Assembly: GCF_000406165.1 (NCBI RefSeq) | Contig: NZ_CM001977.1 | Coordinates: 3,051,064 to 3,115,063 of the forward strand | Reading direction: 5' to 3' | Length of the DNA: 64,000 bases | From: Dickeya zeae NCPPB 2538 | GTDB taxonomy: Bacteria; Pseudomonadota; Gammaproteobacteria; Enterobacterales; Enterobacteriaceae | In this document: in pieces, positions 36,635 to 45,211 of the stretch | Layout of the letters: each line of letters begins with the position of its first letter | Position numbering within the stretch: the first letter of the stretch is position 1 | Program-made: the position numbers and the translations under genes | The notes under the pieces: model-generated | Database searches by the model: none | The model's input: only the letters and a program-made list of their open reading frames with translations | Told to the model about the DNA's origin: nothing

Positions 36635-37336
36635 GTGGTTGCCATTAAAAAGAAATCCCGTAGCGCTGACAGTGTGGAAAAGGTCTACGAGAAAGTGAAA
36701 GGCCTGGCGATTGATTACCACTTTCGTCCCGGCGAACGGGTGAATGAAGTGGAGCTTGCGGCACAACTGGGCGTCTCGCGCACCCCAGTACGGGAAGCGC
36801 TGAACCGTCTGGCAAAAGATGGCTTTATGAACTTTGTACCCAACCGGGGTTTTTACTCCCGCGACCTGACGCCGGAGGGTGTCCGCGAGCTGTATGAAGT
36901 GCGAATGGTGATAGAACAATCCACCTTTCGTTTCGCCTGCCTGCGGGCAACCGATGAAGAGATCGCCGCGACCACGGCTATCTGGGAGGAAGTGAGCCAG
37001 CATCGCCCGGCGCAAACCGAGCAGGACTGGGCGAAGATCGCGGAAATCGACGAACGTTTCCACATGGAGATAGCCCGTATTTCCCATAACGGTCGGCTCT
37101 ATGAAATGCTCGATAGCCTGAATTCGCTCAGCCGCTTTTTCCGACGTATCGATCTCGAAACGCCTGTGCGCAGGAATAATGCTTATGACGAACATGTCGA
37201 CATTATCGCGGCATTACGTCAGCGGGATATAGAAAAAGGCGTGGTGCTGATTGAGCAACATATTTCATTAAGCGCCGAGCACGCGGTTGAAGTGACAAAA
37301 GAAGGGCTGGCCAGAATCTATTTTGGCAAACCCTGA
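36635..37336 (+). CDS. GntR-family regulator, FCD class
   Basis: DNA-binding regulator of 233 residues. The N-terminal winged helix (about 12-80) has DYHFRPGERVNEVELAAQLGVSRTPVREALNRLAKDGF; the C-terminal FCD domain has EVRMVIEQSTFRFAC, DERFHMEIARISHN and a late His pair (DEHVDIIAALRQRD, EQHISLSAEHA) that usually bind metal and effector. GTG at 36635 with AGGGGA ahead is used. It likely controls the divergent importer and the amidohydrolase pair downstream. The effector is unknown. Confidence 0.85.
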   Translation: MVAIKKKSRSADSVEKVYEKVKGLAIDYHFRPGERVNEVELAAQLGVSRTPVREALNRLAKDGFMNFVPNRGFYSRDLTPEGVRELYEVRMVIEQSTFRFACLRATDEEIAATTAIWEEVSQHRPAQTEQDWAKIAEIDERFHMEIARISHNGRLYEMLDSLNSLSRFFRRIDLETPVRRNNAYDEHVDIIAALRQRDIEKGVVLIEQHISLSAEHAVEVTKEGLARIYFGKP

Positions 37337-37457
37337 GCCACTCTTTTTCGTTAAAAAAACACAATAATGTAATCCGCTACCAGAAGGCATTATGCGTTCT
37401 GGTCATCCATTCACAGCGTCATGCTGCGGCATTGTGCCGGGAAAATGCAGAGGAAAT

Positions 37458-38642
37458 ATGCGCGCCATTCCCGAAGAGATTATTCAACAGGCGATTATCT
37501 GGCGGCGTGAGATCCACGCGCACCCGGAGATTGGCTTACAAGAATTTAATACTTCCGCGAAAATCAGCAGCCTGCTGCGCGAATATGATCTTGAAGTGCA
37601 TACCGGTATCGCGGGTACTGGCGTGGTTGGCGTGCTTCGCCATGGTGAGGGCCCGGCGATAGCCCTGCGCGCTGATATTGACGCACTCCCCATCCAGGAA
37701 AATAACGCCGTTGCCTGGTGCTCAACCTCGGCAGGCACGATGCACGCCTGTGGGCATGACGGGCATACCGCTATTCTTCTGGGGGCGGCACGCTATCTCA
37801 GCCAGACCCGAGCGTTCAACGGTACGGTGTACTTTATTTTTCAGCCTGCGGAAGAGAATGCCGGTGGCGGGCGTTTGATGGTGGAAGAAGGGATCTTTAC
37901 GCGCTTCCCTGTTTCTGCAGTTTATGCGCTGCACAACTGGCCGGGGTTGCCGGTAGGCGAAGTGGCCGTTAGCGCAGGCCCGATGATGGCTTCGCAGGAC
38001 AATTTTTTTATCACGCTGACTGGCGTGGGATGCCATGCGGCGATGCCGGAAAAAGGAGCCGATCCGGTGCTGGCCGGTGCGCACCTGATTACCGCATTGC
38101 AAACGATCACGACGCGCCGCCTCTCTCCGCTGGACAGCGCCGTGATCAGCGTGACGCAACTGCAGGCTGGAGAAGCGATCAATGTCGTTCCGCAGACAAT
38201 GCACGTGTCCGGCACGTTGCGTTGCCTCAGTCAGGCCGCCAGAGCGCGTTGCCAGACCCTGATGGCGGAGTATGTCGAACAGCTCACCCAGCCGTTTGGC
38301 GTTACGGGCAGCATTCGCTGGGAATACGGTTACCCGGTCACGGTCAACCATGTGCAACAGGCCAAAATGCTGGCGGATGCCGCACGCCACGTCCCCGGGA
38401 TCACGCAGGTCCACACGCAGTTATCGCCATCCATGGCAGCGGAAGATTTCGCCTATTTTCTGGAGGCCTGTCCGGGCGCTTATCTATGGCTGGGGGCCGA
38501 TGGCCCAACGCCGGGCGCGACATTACATAACCCGCATTACGATTTTAATGACCAACTTATCGCACCCGGCATCGGTCTTTGGGTATCGCTGGTGGAGAGG
38601 TCATTGGGCCCTGTTTCTGTTACTTCCGAGGATTCACTATGA
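37458..38642 (+). CDS. M20-family amidohydrolase (hippurate / N-acyl amino acid hydrolase type)
   Basis: Zinc or manganese amidohydrolase of 394 residues in the M20D (HipO/ILR1-like) group. It has RREIHAHPEIGLQEF at the N-terminus, the metal-site motif HACGHDGHTA (Cys98, His100), QPAEEN (Glu132/Glu133), ALHNWPG (His159) and a C-terminal SMAAEDFAYF. The family splits N-acyl or conjugated amino acids. The start at 37458 has AGAGGAA ahead; the upstream 22 residues lack family character. It overlaps the ProC-like gene by four bases. Next to an amino-acid-type importer, it may release an amino acid from an imported conjugate. No signal peptide is seen. Confidence 0.85.
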   Translation: MRAIPEEIIQQAIIWRREIHAHPEIGLQEFNTSAKISSLLREYDLEVHTGIAGTGVVGVLRHGEGPAIALRADIDALPIQENNAVAWCSTSAGTMHACGHDGHTAILLGAARYLSQTRAFNGTVYFIFQPAEENAGGGRLMVEEGIFTRFPVSAVYALHNWPGLPVGEVAVSAGPMMASQDNFFITLTGVGCHAAMPEKGADPVLAGAHLITALQTITTRRLSPLDSAVISVTQLQAGEAINVVPQTMHVSGTLRCLSQAARARCQTLMAEYVEQLTQPFGVTGSIRWEYGYPVTVNHVQQAKMLADAARHVPGITQVHTQLSPSMAAEDFAYFLEACPGAYLWLGADGPTPGATLHNPHYDFNDQLIAPGIGLWVSLVERSLGPVSVTSEDSL

Positions 38643-39442
38643 GTCATATCCACTTTATTGGTGCCGGTCAAATGACCGAAGCCATTCTGCGCGCCGCCTT
38701 AAAACGCGGTGCATTAAACCCGGATGAAGTCAGCTTATCGGATATTGATCCTGAGCGAATTGAAACGCTGAAAGCGCGCTATCGGTTGAGCAATACCCAA
38801 GATTTGCCCAACGCGCTGGCCGCCGCGGATCACATCGTGATAGGGGTTCGCCCGCAGGATGATATTGCCGGTGTCGCACAGCTGATTAAAGCGCATGCGG
38901 CACCGCAGGCGTCGGTCATTTCTATTATTGCGGGTGTAACGCTGGCTCAGTTGTCTGCCATGCTGGGCGAGTCGCGCCCGATTACGCGGATCATCCCGAA
39001 TACGCTGACGGATACCGGGCTGGGCTACAGCGGCGTGGCGTTTAATGCTTATGTCAACAGCGCGTCCGTTATGCCATTCCTCGAAAGTTTCGGCAAGGTG
39101 ATGGTGCTGGAGGAACGGCTGATTGACGTCTTCACCGGTTTTGCTGTCGCTGGCGTCAACTATGTCTATTACTTTGTCGAAGCGCTGGCTGACGCCGGTG
39201 TACTTGCCGGATTAACCCGCACTCAGTCGACGCAGGTAGTGTGGGAAAATCTGGTCGGCGCGGTTGAAATGCTTAAGTTATCCGGACGCCATCCACGCCA
39301 ACTGATGGATATTAATAACTCTCCGGCGGGAGTCGGCATTAATGGCTTATACGAGTTGAATAAAAGTGATTTCGCTGCTGGCCTGCAAAGCAGTGTTCTG
39401 GCTGCGGTACGTCGAACAACAGAACTTTCCGGTCAAAAATAA
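38639..39442 (+). CDS. ProC-like reductase with altered substrate motif
   Basis: NAD(P)-dependent enzyme of 267 residues in the pyrroline-5-carboxylate reductase family. The Rossmann motif HFIGAGQMTEAIL and the hinge helix are clear. The two signature sites differ from real ProC: RIIPNTLTDTG replaces the usual R-x-MPNTP, and MDINNSPAGVGINGLYEL replaces the SPGGTT substrate loop. It is coupled to the amidohydrolase by ATGA. It may reduce another cyclic imine or keto acid; housekeeping ProC is probably elsewhere. Confidence 0.72.
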   Translation: MSHIHFIGAGQMTEAILRAALKRGALNPDEVSLSDIDPERIETLKARYRLSNTQDLPNALAAADHIVIGVRPQDDIAGVAQLIKAHAAPQASVISIIAGVTLAQLSAMLGESRPITRIIPNTLTDTGLGYSGVAFNAYVNSASVMPFLESFGKVMVLEERLIDVFTGFAVAGVNYVYYFVEALADAGVLAGLTRTQSTQVVWENLVGAVEMLKLSGRHPRQLMDINNSPAGVGINGLYELNKSDFAAGLQSSVLAAVRRTTELSGQK

Positions 39443-39466
39443 CGCGACTTTTAATAAGGTTGGTCT

Positions 39467-39538
39467 ATGTCAGCAATTGCAACTTCTCAGGCACCTGCCG
39501 CTATTGGGCCTTATGTCCAGGGAGGAGTACGCCGTTAA
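39467..39538 (+). pseudogene. RidA-family N-terminal stub
   Basis: A 23-codon frame starts after AAGGTTGGTCT and reads MSAIATSQAPAAIGPYVQGG before a stop. SQAPAAIGPY-QG is the start of RidA/TdcF enamine deaminases (usual length about 128). The rest of the gene is missing, so this is a truncated remnant directly after the ProC-like gene. RidA proteins deal with reactive imines, which would suit the neighbouring reductase. Confidence 0.7.
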
Positions 39539-39594
39539 TGGCATCAGTGTAACAGTCAGGGCAACTCGCCTTGTTTGGATATGCCTGTATAGCG

Positions 39595-39640
39595 ATTGGT
39601 CCAAGCCGCATGAAATAGTTATATAGCGGCTTGAACCAAT
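39595..39640. terminator. Long hairpin downstream of the ridA stub
   Basis: ATTGGTCCAAGCCGC (39595-39609) pairs with GCGGCTTGAACCAAT (39626-39640) with one mismatch and a 16-base loop. It separates the amidohydrolase unit from the convergent dipeptide-type ABC operon, so it probably acts as a terminator. It may also mark the edge of a deletion. Confidence 0.5.
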
Positions 39641-39653
39641 GTTGAAGCGTATA

Positions 39654-41168
39654 TTATTTCTTTACCGTGTCTTCGAGAAAGAAACGGCCAAGCGGATTCT
39701 GGTAGAAACCGTCGATGTTTTTCCGAGTGACATTACGATAAGAGCTATAATAGAGATCGATCCAGTTCACGTCGGCTTTCGCCATTTTTTGCAATTCAAT
39801 ATACATTTGCTCACGTTTTTTCGGATCCATTTCCACCCGCGCAGCCGCCACGAGTGATTTCACCTTGTCATTATTATAACGCGTCATGTAATTCATATTC
39901 GTGTCATGACCCAGTACAAAGGTGGTTTTTTGATCCGGGTCGAGAATATCATTGGTCCAGTACATCACCGAAATATCATAGTCGCCCGCTATCAGCATAT
40001 TCCAGCTTTGGCTCGGATCGACTTTTTGCAGGTTCACTTTCACACCCGCTTTCGCCAGTTGCTGTTGCAGCAGGATAGCGATTTGTTCATCGACTTCATC
40101 ACCGGCATTCACCAGATAATTCAGCGTGAGGTTAGACGCCCCTGCGGCTTTTAACATCTGCTTAGCTTTCTCTGGATCGTAGGCGCGGCGCAGGTTATCG
40201 CTGTAGTGATACAGCGCGCCAGCCGGGATATAGGAGTTCGCCACCTGGCCGTAACCAAAGGTCACAGTTTTCACGATTGCCTCTTTATCGATGGCAAAGT
40301 CCAGCGCCTGGCGTACTTCCACTTTACCTAGCACACCGTGCGAGTGGTTGATCAACAGATGATCTTCACGGGTTGATGGATCCAGTTCCACCTTCAGGTT
40401 GTTGTCTTTTTGCAGTGAGGCAATACGCGAAAACGGCACCATTAGCGCGGCATCCAACTCACCGGCCTGCACTTTCAGCATACGGGTGTTGTCATCAGGA
40501 ATAGTCAGCCAGTCCACTTCGTCGAGGCTAACGTTCTTCGCCTGCCAGAAGTTCGGGTTCTTCACCAGCACGATTTTCTCGCCGCGCACCCACTCTTTCA
40601 CGCTAAACGCGCCAGAACCGACCGGTTTTTCGGCAAATGTCTCCGCCCCTTCGGCCTTCAGCGCTTTTTCCGAAATAACCGACGCATTCGGCAATGCCAG
40701 TTGTGACAGGAACGGTGCCGACGGCGATTTCAGCGTGACGATCAGCGTACGTGCATCCGGCGCTTCGGCTTTATCGATAATGCTGTACGAATCGCGCCAC
40801 AATGAACCGGCATCATCACGAATACGCAGCAGGCTGAACGCGGCATCGCTGGCGCTCAGCGGTGTACCGTCAGAGAATTTGGTGTCGCGAATTTTAAAGG
40901 TATAGACCTTGCCGTCCGGCGAAACGGTCCAGCTTTCCGCCACGCCCGGCTCCAGTTTGGTGCCGGTTTTATCCACCCGCACCAGCGGATCAAAGACGTT
41001 GGAAAACACCCAGTTGTCGGCGTTTTGCGCCGATTTGATCGGGTCGAACGTGGTGCTGTCTTCGCGACGGCCAATGGTTAATACGCCTGCCGCCTGTGCC
41101 ATTTCGCTGACCACACTGAGCGCCAGAAAAACGCTGGCCGCCAACAACTTAACATGCTTGTGCTTCAT
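39654..41168 (-). CDS. Dipeptide/oligopeptide-type ABC importer, periplasmic binding protein
   Basis: Family-5 binding protein of 504 residues. The signal peptide ends near MAQA-AGVL. The mature part has VLTIGRREDSTTFDPIKSAQNAD, LEPGVAESWTVSPDGKVYTFKIRDTKFSDGTPLSASD and VRQALDFAIDKEAIV, all usual. ATG at 41168 with AGGAG ahead is used. It is last in a B-C-D-F-A order and overlaps the dppF-like gene by 20 bases. In the Pseudomonas PipR system a comparable transporter is needed for the plant-derived inducer. Confidence 0.88.
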   Translation of the reverse strand: MKHKHVKLLAASVFLALSVVSEMAQAAGVLTIGRREDSTTFDPIKSAQNADNWVFSNVFDPLVRVDKTGTKLEPGVAESWTVSPDGKVYTFKIRDTKFSDGTPLSASDAAFSLLRIRDDAGSLWRDSYSIIDKAEAPDARTLIVTLKSPSAPFLSQLALPNASVISEKALKAEGAETFAEKPVGSGAFSVKEWVRGEKIVLVKNPNFWQAKNVSLDEVDWLTIPDDNTRMLKVQAGELDAALMVPFSRIASLQKDNNLKVELDPSTREDHLLINHSHGVLGKVEVRQALDFAIDKEAIVKTVTFGYGQVANSYIPAGALYHYSDNLRRAYDPEKAKQMLKAAGASNLTLNYLVNAGDEVDEQIAILLQQQLAKAGVKVNLQKVDPSQSWNMLIAGDYDISVMYWTNDILDPDQKTTFVLGHDTNMNYMTRYNNDKVKSLVAAARVEMDPKKREQMYIELQKMAKADVNWIDLYYSSYRNVTRKNIDGFYQNPLGRFFLEDTVKK

Positions 41169-42186
41169 CAAAAGATCTCCTGGTTAAAGGAAAAACAGTC
41201 TCATCGCCTGTGTGGGTCAACACACAGGAATATGCGTGATCGGCAATCTGCCGGGTTGGAGGTAACGCGCCAGTGCGACACTGCACTTGCGCATAGGGGC
41301 AGCGCGGATGGAAAGCGCAACCTTGTGGAATGGATAATGGGCTGGGCGGTTCGCCACCAAGCGGTGCTGTGGGCAGCGGTTTATCAGGGTCGATTTCCGG
41401 AATAGCCGCCACCAGCGCGGCGGTATAGGGGTGGCGCGGCTGAGTAAACACCGCTTCGGACGGTCCTTCTTCGACAATGCGCCCGAGGTACATCACCGCC
41501 ACGCGATCGCACAGGCGGCGCACAATCGCCAGATCGTGCGCGATAAACAAAATCGCCAGCCCCATCTTTTCACGCAGCTCCATCAGCAGGTTAACGATCT
41601 GCCCCTGAATGGAAACGTCCAGCGCCGCCACGCACTCATCTGCCACAATCAACCGGGGTTCGATCGCCAGCGCACGTGCAATACCGGCACGCTGGCACTG
41701 CCCGCCGCTAAGCTGGCCAGGTCGAGACTTCGCCTGCTCCGGGCGTAGCCCGACTAACGTCAACAGTTCAGCCACTCGCGCATGCACACCATTGCGCGGC
41801 ACTTTCTGATGTACACGCAGCACTTCCGCGATGCTGTCGCCGATGGTCTGGCGCGGGTTAAGCGAGGCGAAAGGATCCTGAAAAATCATCGCCGTTTGCA
41901 GGCGCAACCGCGCCACGTCACTCTTCAGTCCATGCGTAATACGGTATCCATCGAAGCGCACCTCGCCCGCCGTCACCCGCTCAAGCTGCAATAACGCCCG
42001 ACCCAGCGTACTTTTGCCGCTACCGGATTCGCCCACCAGACCGAGGGTTTCCCCGGCGTGAATTTTCAGTGTGACGCCATTAACGGCGTGCACCCTCCGC
42101 CCGGTGCCAGGCAGGCCGCCGGAAACCGGAAAGGTCACGCTGACATTGTCCGCCTCTAACAACGGCCAGTTTGCTGATGTCGTCAT
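41149..42186 (-). CDS. Dipeptide-type ABC importer, ATPase (DppF-like)
   Basis: ABC ATPase of 345 residues. It has Walker A GESGSGKST, signature LSGGQCQRAGIARAL, Walker B LIVADECVAALD (Glu kept, though P is replaced by C after DE), and the DppF/OppF C-terminal cysteine cluster (CAFHPRCPYAQVQC) that can hold an iron-sulfur centre. It overlaps dppD by four bases. Confidence 0.88.
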   Translation of the reverse strand: MTTSANWPLLEADNVSVTFPVSGGLPGTGRRVHAVNGVTLKIHAGETLGLVGESGSGKSTLGRALLQLERVTAGEVRFDGYRITHGLKSDVARLRLQTAMIFQDPFASLNPRQTIGDSIAEVLRVHQKVPRNGVHARVAELLTLVGLRPEQAKSRPGQLSGGQCQRAGIARALAIEPRLIVADECVAALDVSIQGQIVNLLMELREKMGLAILFIAHDLAIVRRLCDRVAVMYLGRIVEEGPSEAVFTQPRHPYTAALVAAIPEIDPDKPLPTAPLGGEPPSPLSIPQGCAFHPRCPYAQVQCRTGALPPTRQIADHAYSCVLTHTGDETVFPLTRRSFDEAQAC

Positions 42187-43166
42187 GCGTCCTCCCGCAG
42201 GCTAAGGGGTTGTAATGCGTGATGGCAGGCCGCCGCATGTGCCAGTGTGTCGCGCCCCTGCCGCAGCGCAGGCTGCTGCTGACAAGCCGCGCTGGCATGC
42301 TGACAACGGGGATGAAAACGGCAACCGGCTGGGAAGTTATCCGCCACTGGAGGCTGGCCGCTGATGGTCATCAGTCTCCCCTGCCCGCCTTCGCTGGCTG
42401 GCTGGCAATCAATTAATCCACGGGTGTAAGGATGCAGCGGTTGCGCCAGTACATCGCGCTTACCCCCCACTTCGCACAGCCGCCCGCCGTACATGACAGC
42501 AATGCGATCGCAGGTTTGTGCCACCACACCGAGATCGTGGGTGATCATGATCACCGCCAGCCCCAGTTGCTGTCGCAAGTCGCTGAGCAGACGCAGGATC
42601 TGCATTTGCACAGTAACGTCCAGCGCGGTGGTCGGCTCGTCGGCAATCAGCAGCGACGGCTCAGGTGCCAACGCTACAGCGATCATCGCGCGCTGACGCA
42701 TGCCGCCGGAAAATTCGTGCGGATAGTTGTGAATACGGTTTTGTGGATCGGGGATACCGACCTGACGCAGCAGTTCTTTGGCATCTTCCCGTGCTTGTGC
42801 GCGGCTGGCACCGAAATGACGGCGGCGGCTTTCAGCAATTTGCTCGCCAATGGTCATCACCGGGTTGAGGTGGCTGGCCGGGTTCTGGAAAATCATCCCC
42901 ATTTCACGCCCGCGCACCGCCGACATTTGCGTGTCGCTTAACGACAACAGGTCGCGGCCTCCCAGCCGCACTTCGCCGCCGGTAATGGCTAACCCCTGAC
43001 CAGGCAACAGACGCATCAATGCCCGACAGGTTACCGTCTTTCCTGAACCGCTCTCACCGACCAGACCGAGCATCTCGCCGGCATTCAGCGTAAACGAAAC
43101 TTTATCGACCAGCGCGATATCCGGCTCGCGGGTAATAGTCAGTTCTGAGACTGTCAGCAGTGTCAT
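42183..43166 (-). CDS. Dipeptide-type ABC importer, ATPase (DppD-like)
   Basis: ABC ATPase of 327 residues. It has Walker A GESGSGKTV, signature FSGGMRQRAMIAVAL, Walker B LLIADEPTTALDVT and the C-terminal cysteine cluster CRFHPRCQHASAAC. It forms the ATPase pair with the DppF-like protein and overlaps both neighbours by four bases. Confidence 0.9.
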   Translation of the reverse strand: MTLLTVSELTITREPDIALVDKVSFTLNAGEMLGLVGESGSGKTVTCRALMRLLPGQGLAITGGEVRLGGRDLLSLSDTQMSAVRGREMGMIFQNPASHLNPVMTIGEQIAESRRRHFGASRAQAREDAKELLRQVGIPDPQNRIHNYPHEFSGGMRQRAMIAVALAPEPSLLIADEPTTALDVTVQMQILRLLSDLRQQLGLAVIMITHDLGVVAQTCDRIAVMYGGRLCEVGGKRDVLAQPLHPYTRGLIDCQPASEGGQGRLMTISGQPPVADNFPAGCRFHPRCQHASAACQQQPALRQGRDTLAHAAACHHALQPLSLREDA

Positions 43167-44008
43167 ACGCGCGCTCCCAGTTTATCGCCAAGGCCATCGG
43201 CCAGCAGGCTGAAGCCCATCGCCAGCAGCACAATCGCCAGCCCCGGAAAGGTGGTTATCCACCACGCAGTAGTGATAAAGCTCTGCCCTTCCGCCACCAT
43301 CACGCCCCACTCCGCCGTGGGTGGCTGCACACCCAGCCCAAGGTAGCTGACCGCCGCGCCATTCAGCAGCACCAGCACACAGTCAGACATGGAGAACACC
43401 AGCGCGCCAGTGATGGCGTTCGGCAACAGATGGCGGAACAGAATGCGCGCGTGGCTGTAGCCAAGGCTACGTGCCGCGACAATAAAATCCCGCTGTTTTA
43501 GCGTCAGCACCTGCGCCCTTACTAACCGGGCGTAAGAGACCCAGCCGACCATCGCCATCGCAATATAGAAACTGCCCAGCCCCGGCCCGAGGATGGCGAT
43601 GATCGCCAGCATCAATACCAGAAAAGGAAACGCCAGCACGATGTCAATCAGCCGCATAATGGCCGCATCCACCACGCCGCCGAGATAACCGGACAGCGCA
43701 CCGAGTGTAGTACCAAGCAAAAATGGGAAGATAACCCCCAGCAGGCAGATTTGTAGATCCACCCGCGCGCCCCACAGCACGCGCGAGAAGATATCGCGAC
43801 CAAAGTTATCGGTACCGAACAGGTGCGCACCGCCGGGGGAAAGCAGGCTCGATGTGGCGTCCTGCGTAATGGGATCAAACGGTGCCAGCCACGGCGCAAA
43901 CAGGGCGATACACAGCCACAGACAGACAATCACTATCCCGGCGCGCAACGCGTGCTGGCGAGGGATCGCCCGGCGACGTAACCCGGAAATCACGCTGAGC
44001 GCACTCAT
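43163..44008 (-). CDS. Dipeptide-type ABC importer, permease (DppC-like)
   Basis: Permease of 281 residues with an N-terminal span, the short extracytoplasmic segment HLFGTDNFGRDIFSRVLWGAR and the EAA loop FIVAARSLGYSHARILFRHLLPN. It overlaps dppB and dppD by four bases. Confidence 0.9.
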   Translation of the reverse strand: MSALSVISGLRRRAIPRQHALRAGIVIVCLWLCIALFAPWLAPFDPITQDATSSLLSPGGAHLFGTDNFGRDIFSRVLWGARVDLQICLLGVIFPFLLGTTLGALSGYLGGVVDAAIMRLIDIVLAFPFLVLMLAIIAILGPGLGSFYIAMAMVGWVSYARLVRAQVLTLKQRDFIVAARSLGYSHARILFRHLLPNAITGALVFSMSDCVLVLLNGAAVSYLGLGVQPPTAEWGVMVAEGQSFITTAWWITTFPGLAIVLLAMGFSLLADGLGDKLGARV

Positions 44009-44943
44009 AATTTCACCCTCGGATCCAGCGCCACGGTCAGCACATCAGCCAGCAGGTTGACGACCACGGTCGCCAGCGCAAACACCATCACCACGCCCTG
44101 CACCACCATGTAGTCGCGGCTAAAAATCGCCTTCACCAGCAACTGGCCCAGCCCCGGAATGGCAAATACACTCTCAATCACCACGGTGCTACCGATCAGC
44201 CAGCCAATATTCACCGCCAGCAGGTTCAGGGTCGGCACCAATGAGTTGGGCAACACGTGACGCCAGAAGATACGGTTTTCACGCTGCCCCCGCGCCCTGG
44301 CCGCCACGACATAATCACTGCTCATCTCCATCAGCAGGCTGGCGCGCAGGTTGCGGATTAATACCGCCGCCAGCGCCAGTGCGACCGTCAGGCACGGCAG
44401 CACCATATGGTGCAATTGGTCGGCAAAACCGCTACCGTAACCGGAGACCGGGAACCAACCGAGCACCACGCTAAAAATGATGATCATCATGATGCCGAGC
44501 CAGAACGCCGGAAACCCTAACCCGGCAGTGGTGAACAGACGGATCAGTTGATCCGCCAACCGCCCGCGCTGCCGTGCCGCCAGCGAGGCCAGCGGAATGG
44601 TCAGGATCACTGCCAGCAGCACGCTGCCAAACACTAGCCACAATGTCGGTTCAAGCCGTGAGTTAATCAGCTTCAGGGTATCAACGTGGTAGACAATCGA
44701 TTTGCCCAGCTCCCCCTGTAATAAATTGCGCAGAAAGTAGCCGTACTGCACCCATAACGGTTCATCAAGACCGAACTGCGCACGGATACGCGCCAGTGCT
44801 TCTGGCGTACTGTGTACGCCAAGCAGAATACGCGCCGGATCGCCGGGGATTGCCCGTACCATTGCGAAGGTGATGATGCTGATCCCAAGCAGTACGGGCA
44901 GCAATTGCAAAGGTCGAAATAACAGAAAACGGTAACGATGCAT
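44005..44943 (-). CDS. Dipeptide-type ABC importer, permease (DppB-like)
   Basis: Permease of 312 residues, first gene of the operon. It begins MHRYRFLLFRPLQLLPVLLG, has FAMVRAIPGDPARILLG, and the EAA loop DYVVAARARGQRENRIFWRHVLPN. ATG at 44943 with GGGAG ahead is preferred to the in-frame ATG at 44964. It is divergent from the LuxR solo, with a palindrome between them. Confidence 0.9.
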   Translation of the reverse strand: MHRYRFLLFRPLQLLPVLLGISIITFAMVRAIPGDPARILLGVHSTPEALARIRAQFGLDEPLWVQYGYFLRNLLQGELGKSIVYHVDTLKLINSRLEPTLWLVFGSVLLAVILTIPLASLAARQRGRLADQLIRLFTTAGLGFPAFWLGIMMIIIFSVVLGWFPVSGYGSGFADQLHHMVLPCLTVALALAAVLIRNLRASLLMEMSSDYVVAARARGQRENRIFWRHVLPNSLVPTLNLLAVNIGWLIGSTVVIESVFAIPGLGQLLVKAIFSRDYMVVQGVVMVFALATVVVNLLADVLTVALDPRVKL

Positions 44944-45082
44944 CAGCGAACTCCCATGGTGCATACAGTGGTGAAGGGTTAAAAAATCGCTCCGCCACAG
45001 TGCAGCCCTGTGTCATCAATTTGCGCCTGGTCAGCCTTATCGGGCGTTTTCTTTACGCTAACGACATCATTCAGGGCTGGGT

Positions 45083-45102
45083 AGTTAGCAAAAATACTAG
45101 TT
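45083..45102. promoter_or_regulatory. Palindromic lux/pip-type box between dppB and the LuxR gene
   Basis: AGTTAGCA-AAAA-TACTAGTT, an imperfect palindrome. Its reverse strand reads AACTAGTATTTTTGCTA, matching 16 of 17 bases of the box before pip at 45966. It lies 110 bases before the LuxR gene and 140 before dppB, so one regulator could control both directions. Confidence 0.65.
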
Positions 45103-45211
45103 TTACCTTTCCAGCAGGACGGCACCGGAATTGCATGCCTTGGCAAAGCCACGGGAAAATTGCACACACTGTACCCGTGGCATGGCACCGTTTACTTTGG
45201 GGGAGTTCATT

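Noticed and set aside
37722..38414. 230-codon open frame opposite the M20 amidohydrolase
   Set aside because: Lies fully inside a gene with clear catalytic motifs and shows no recognisable domain.
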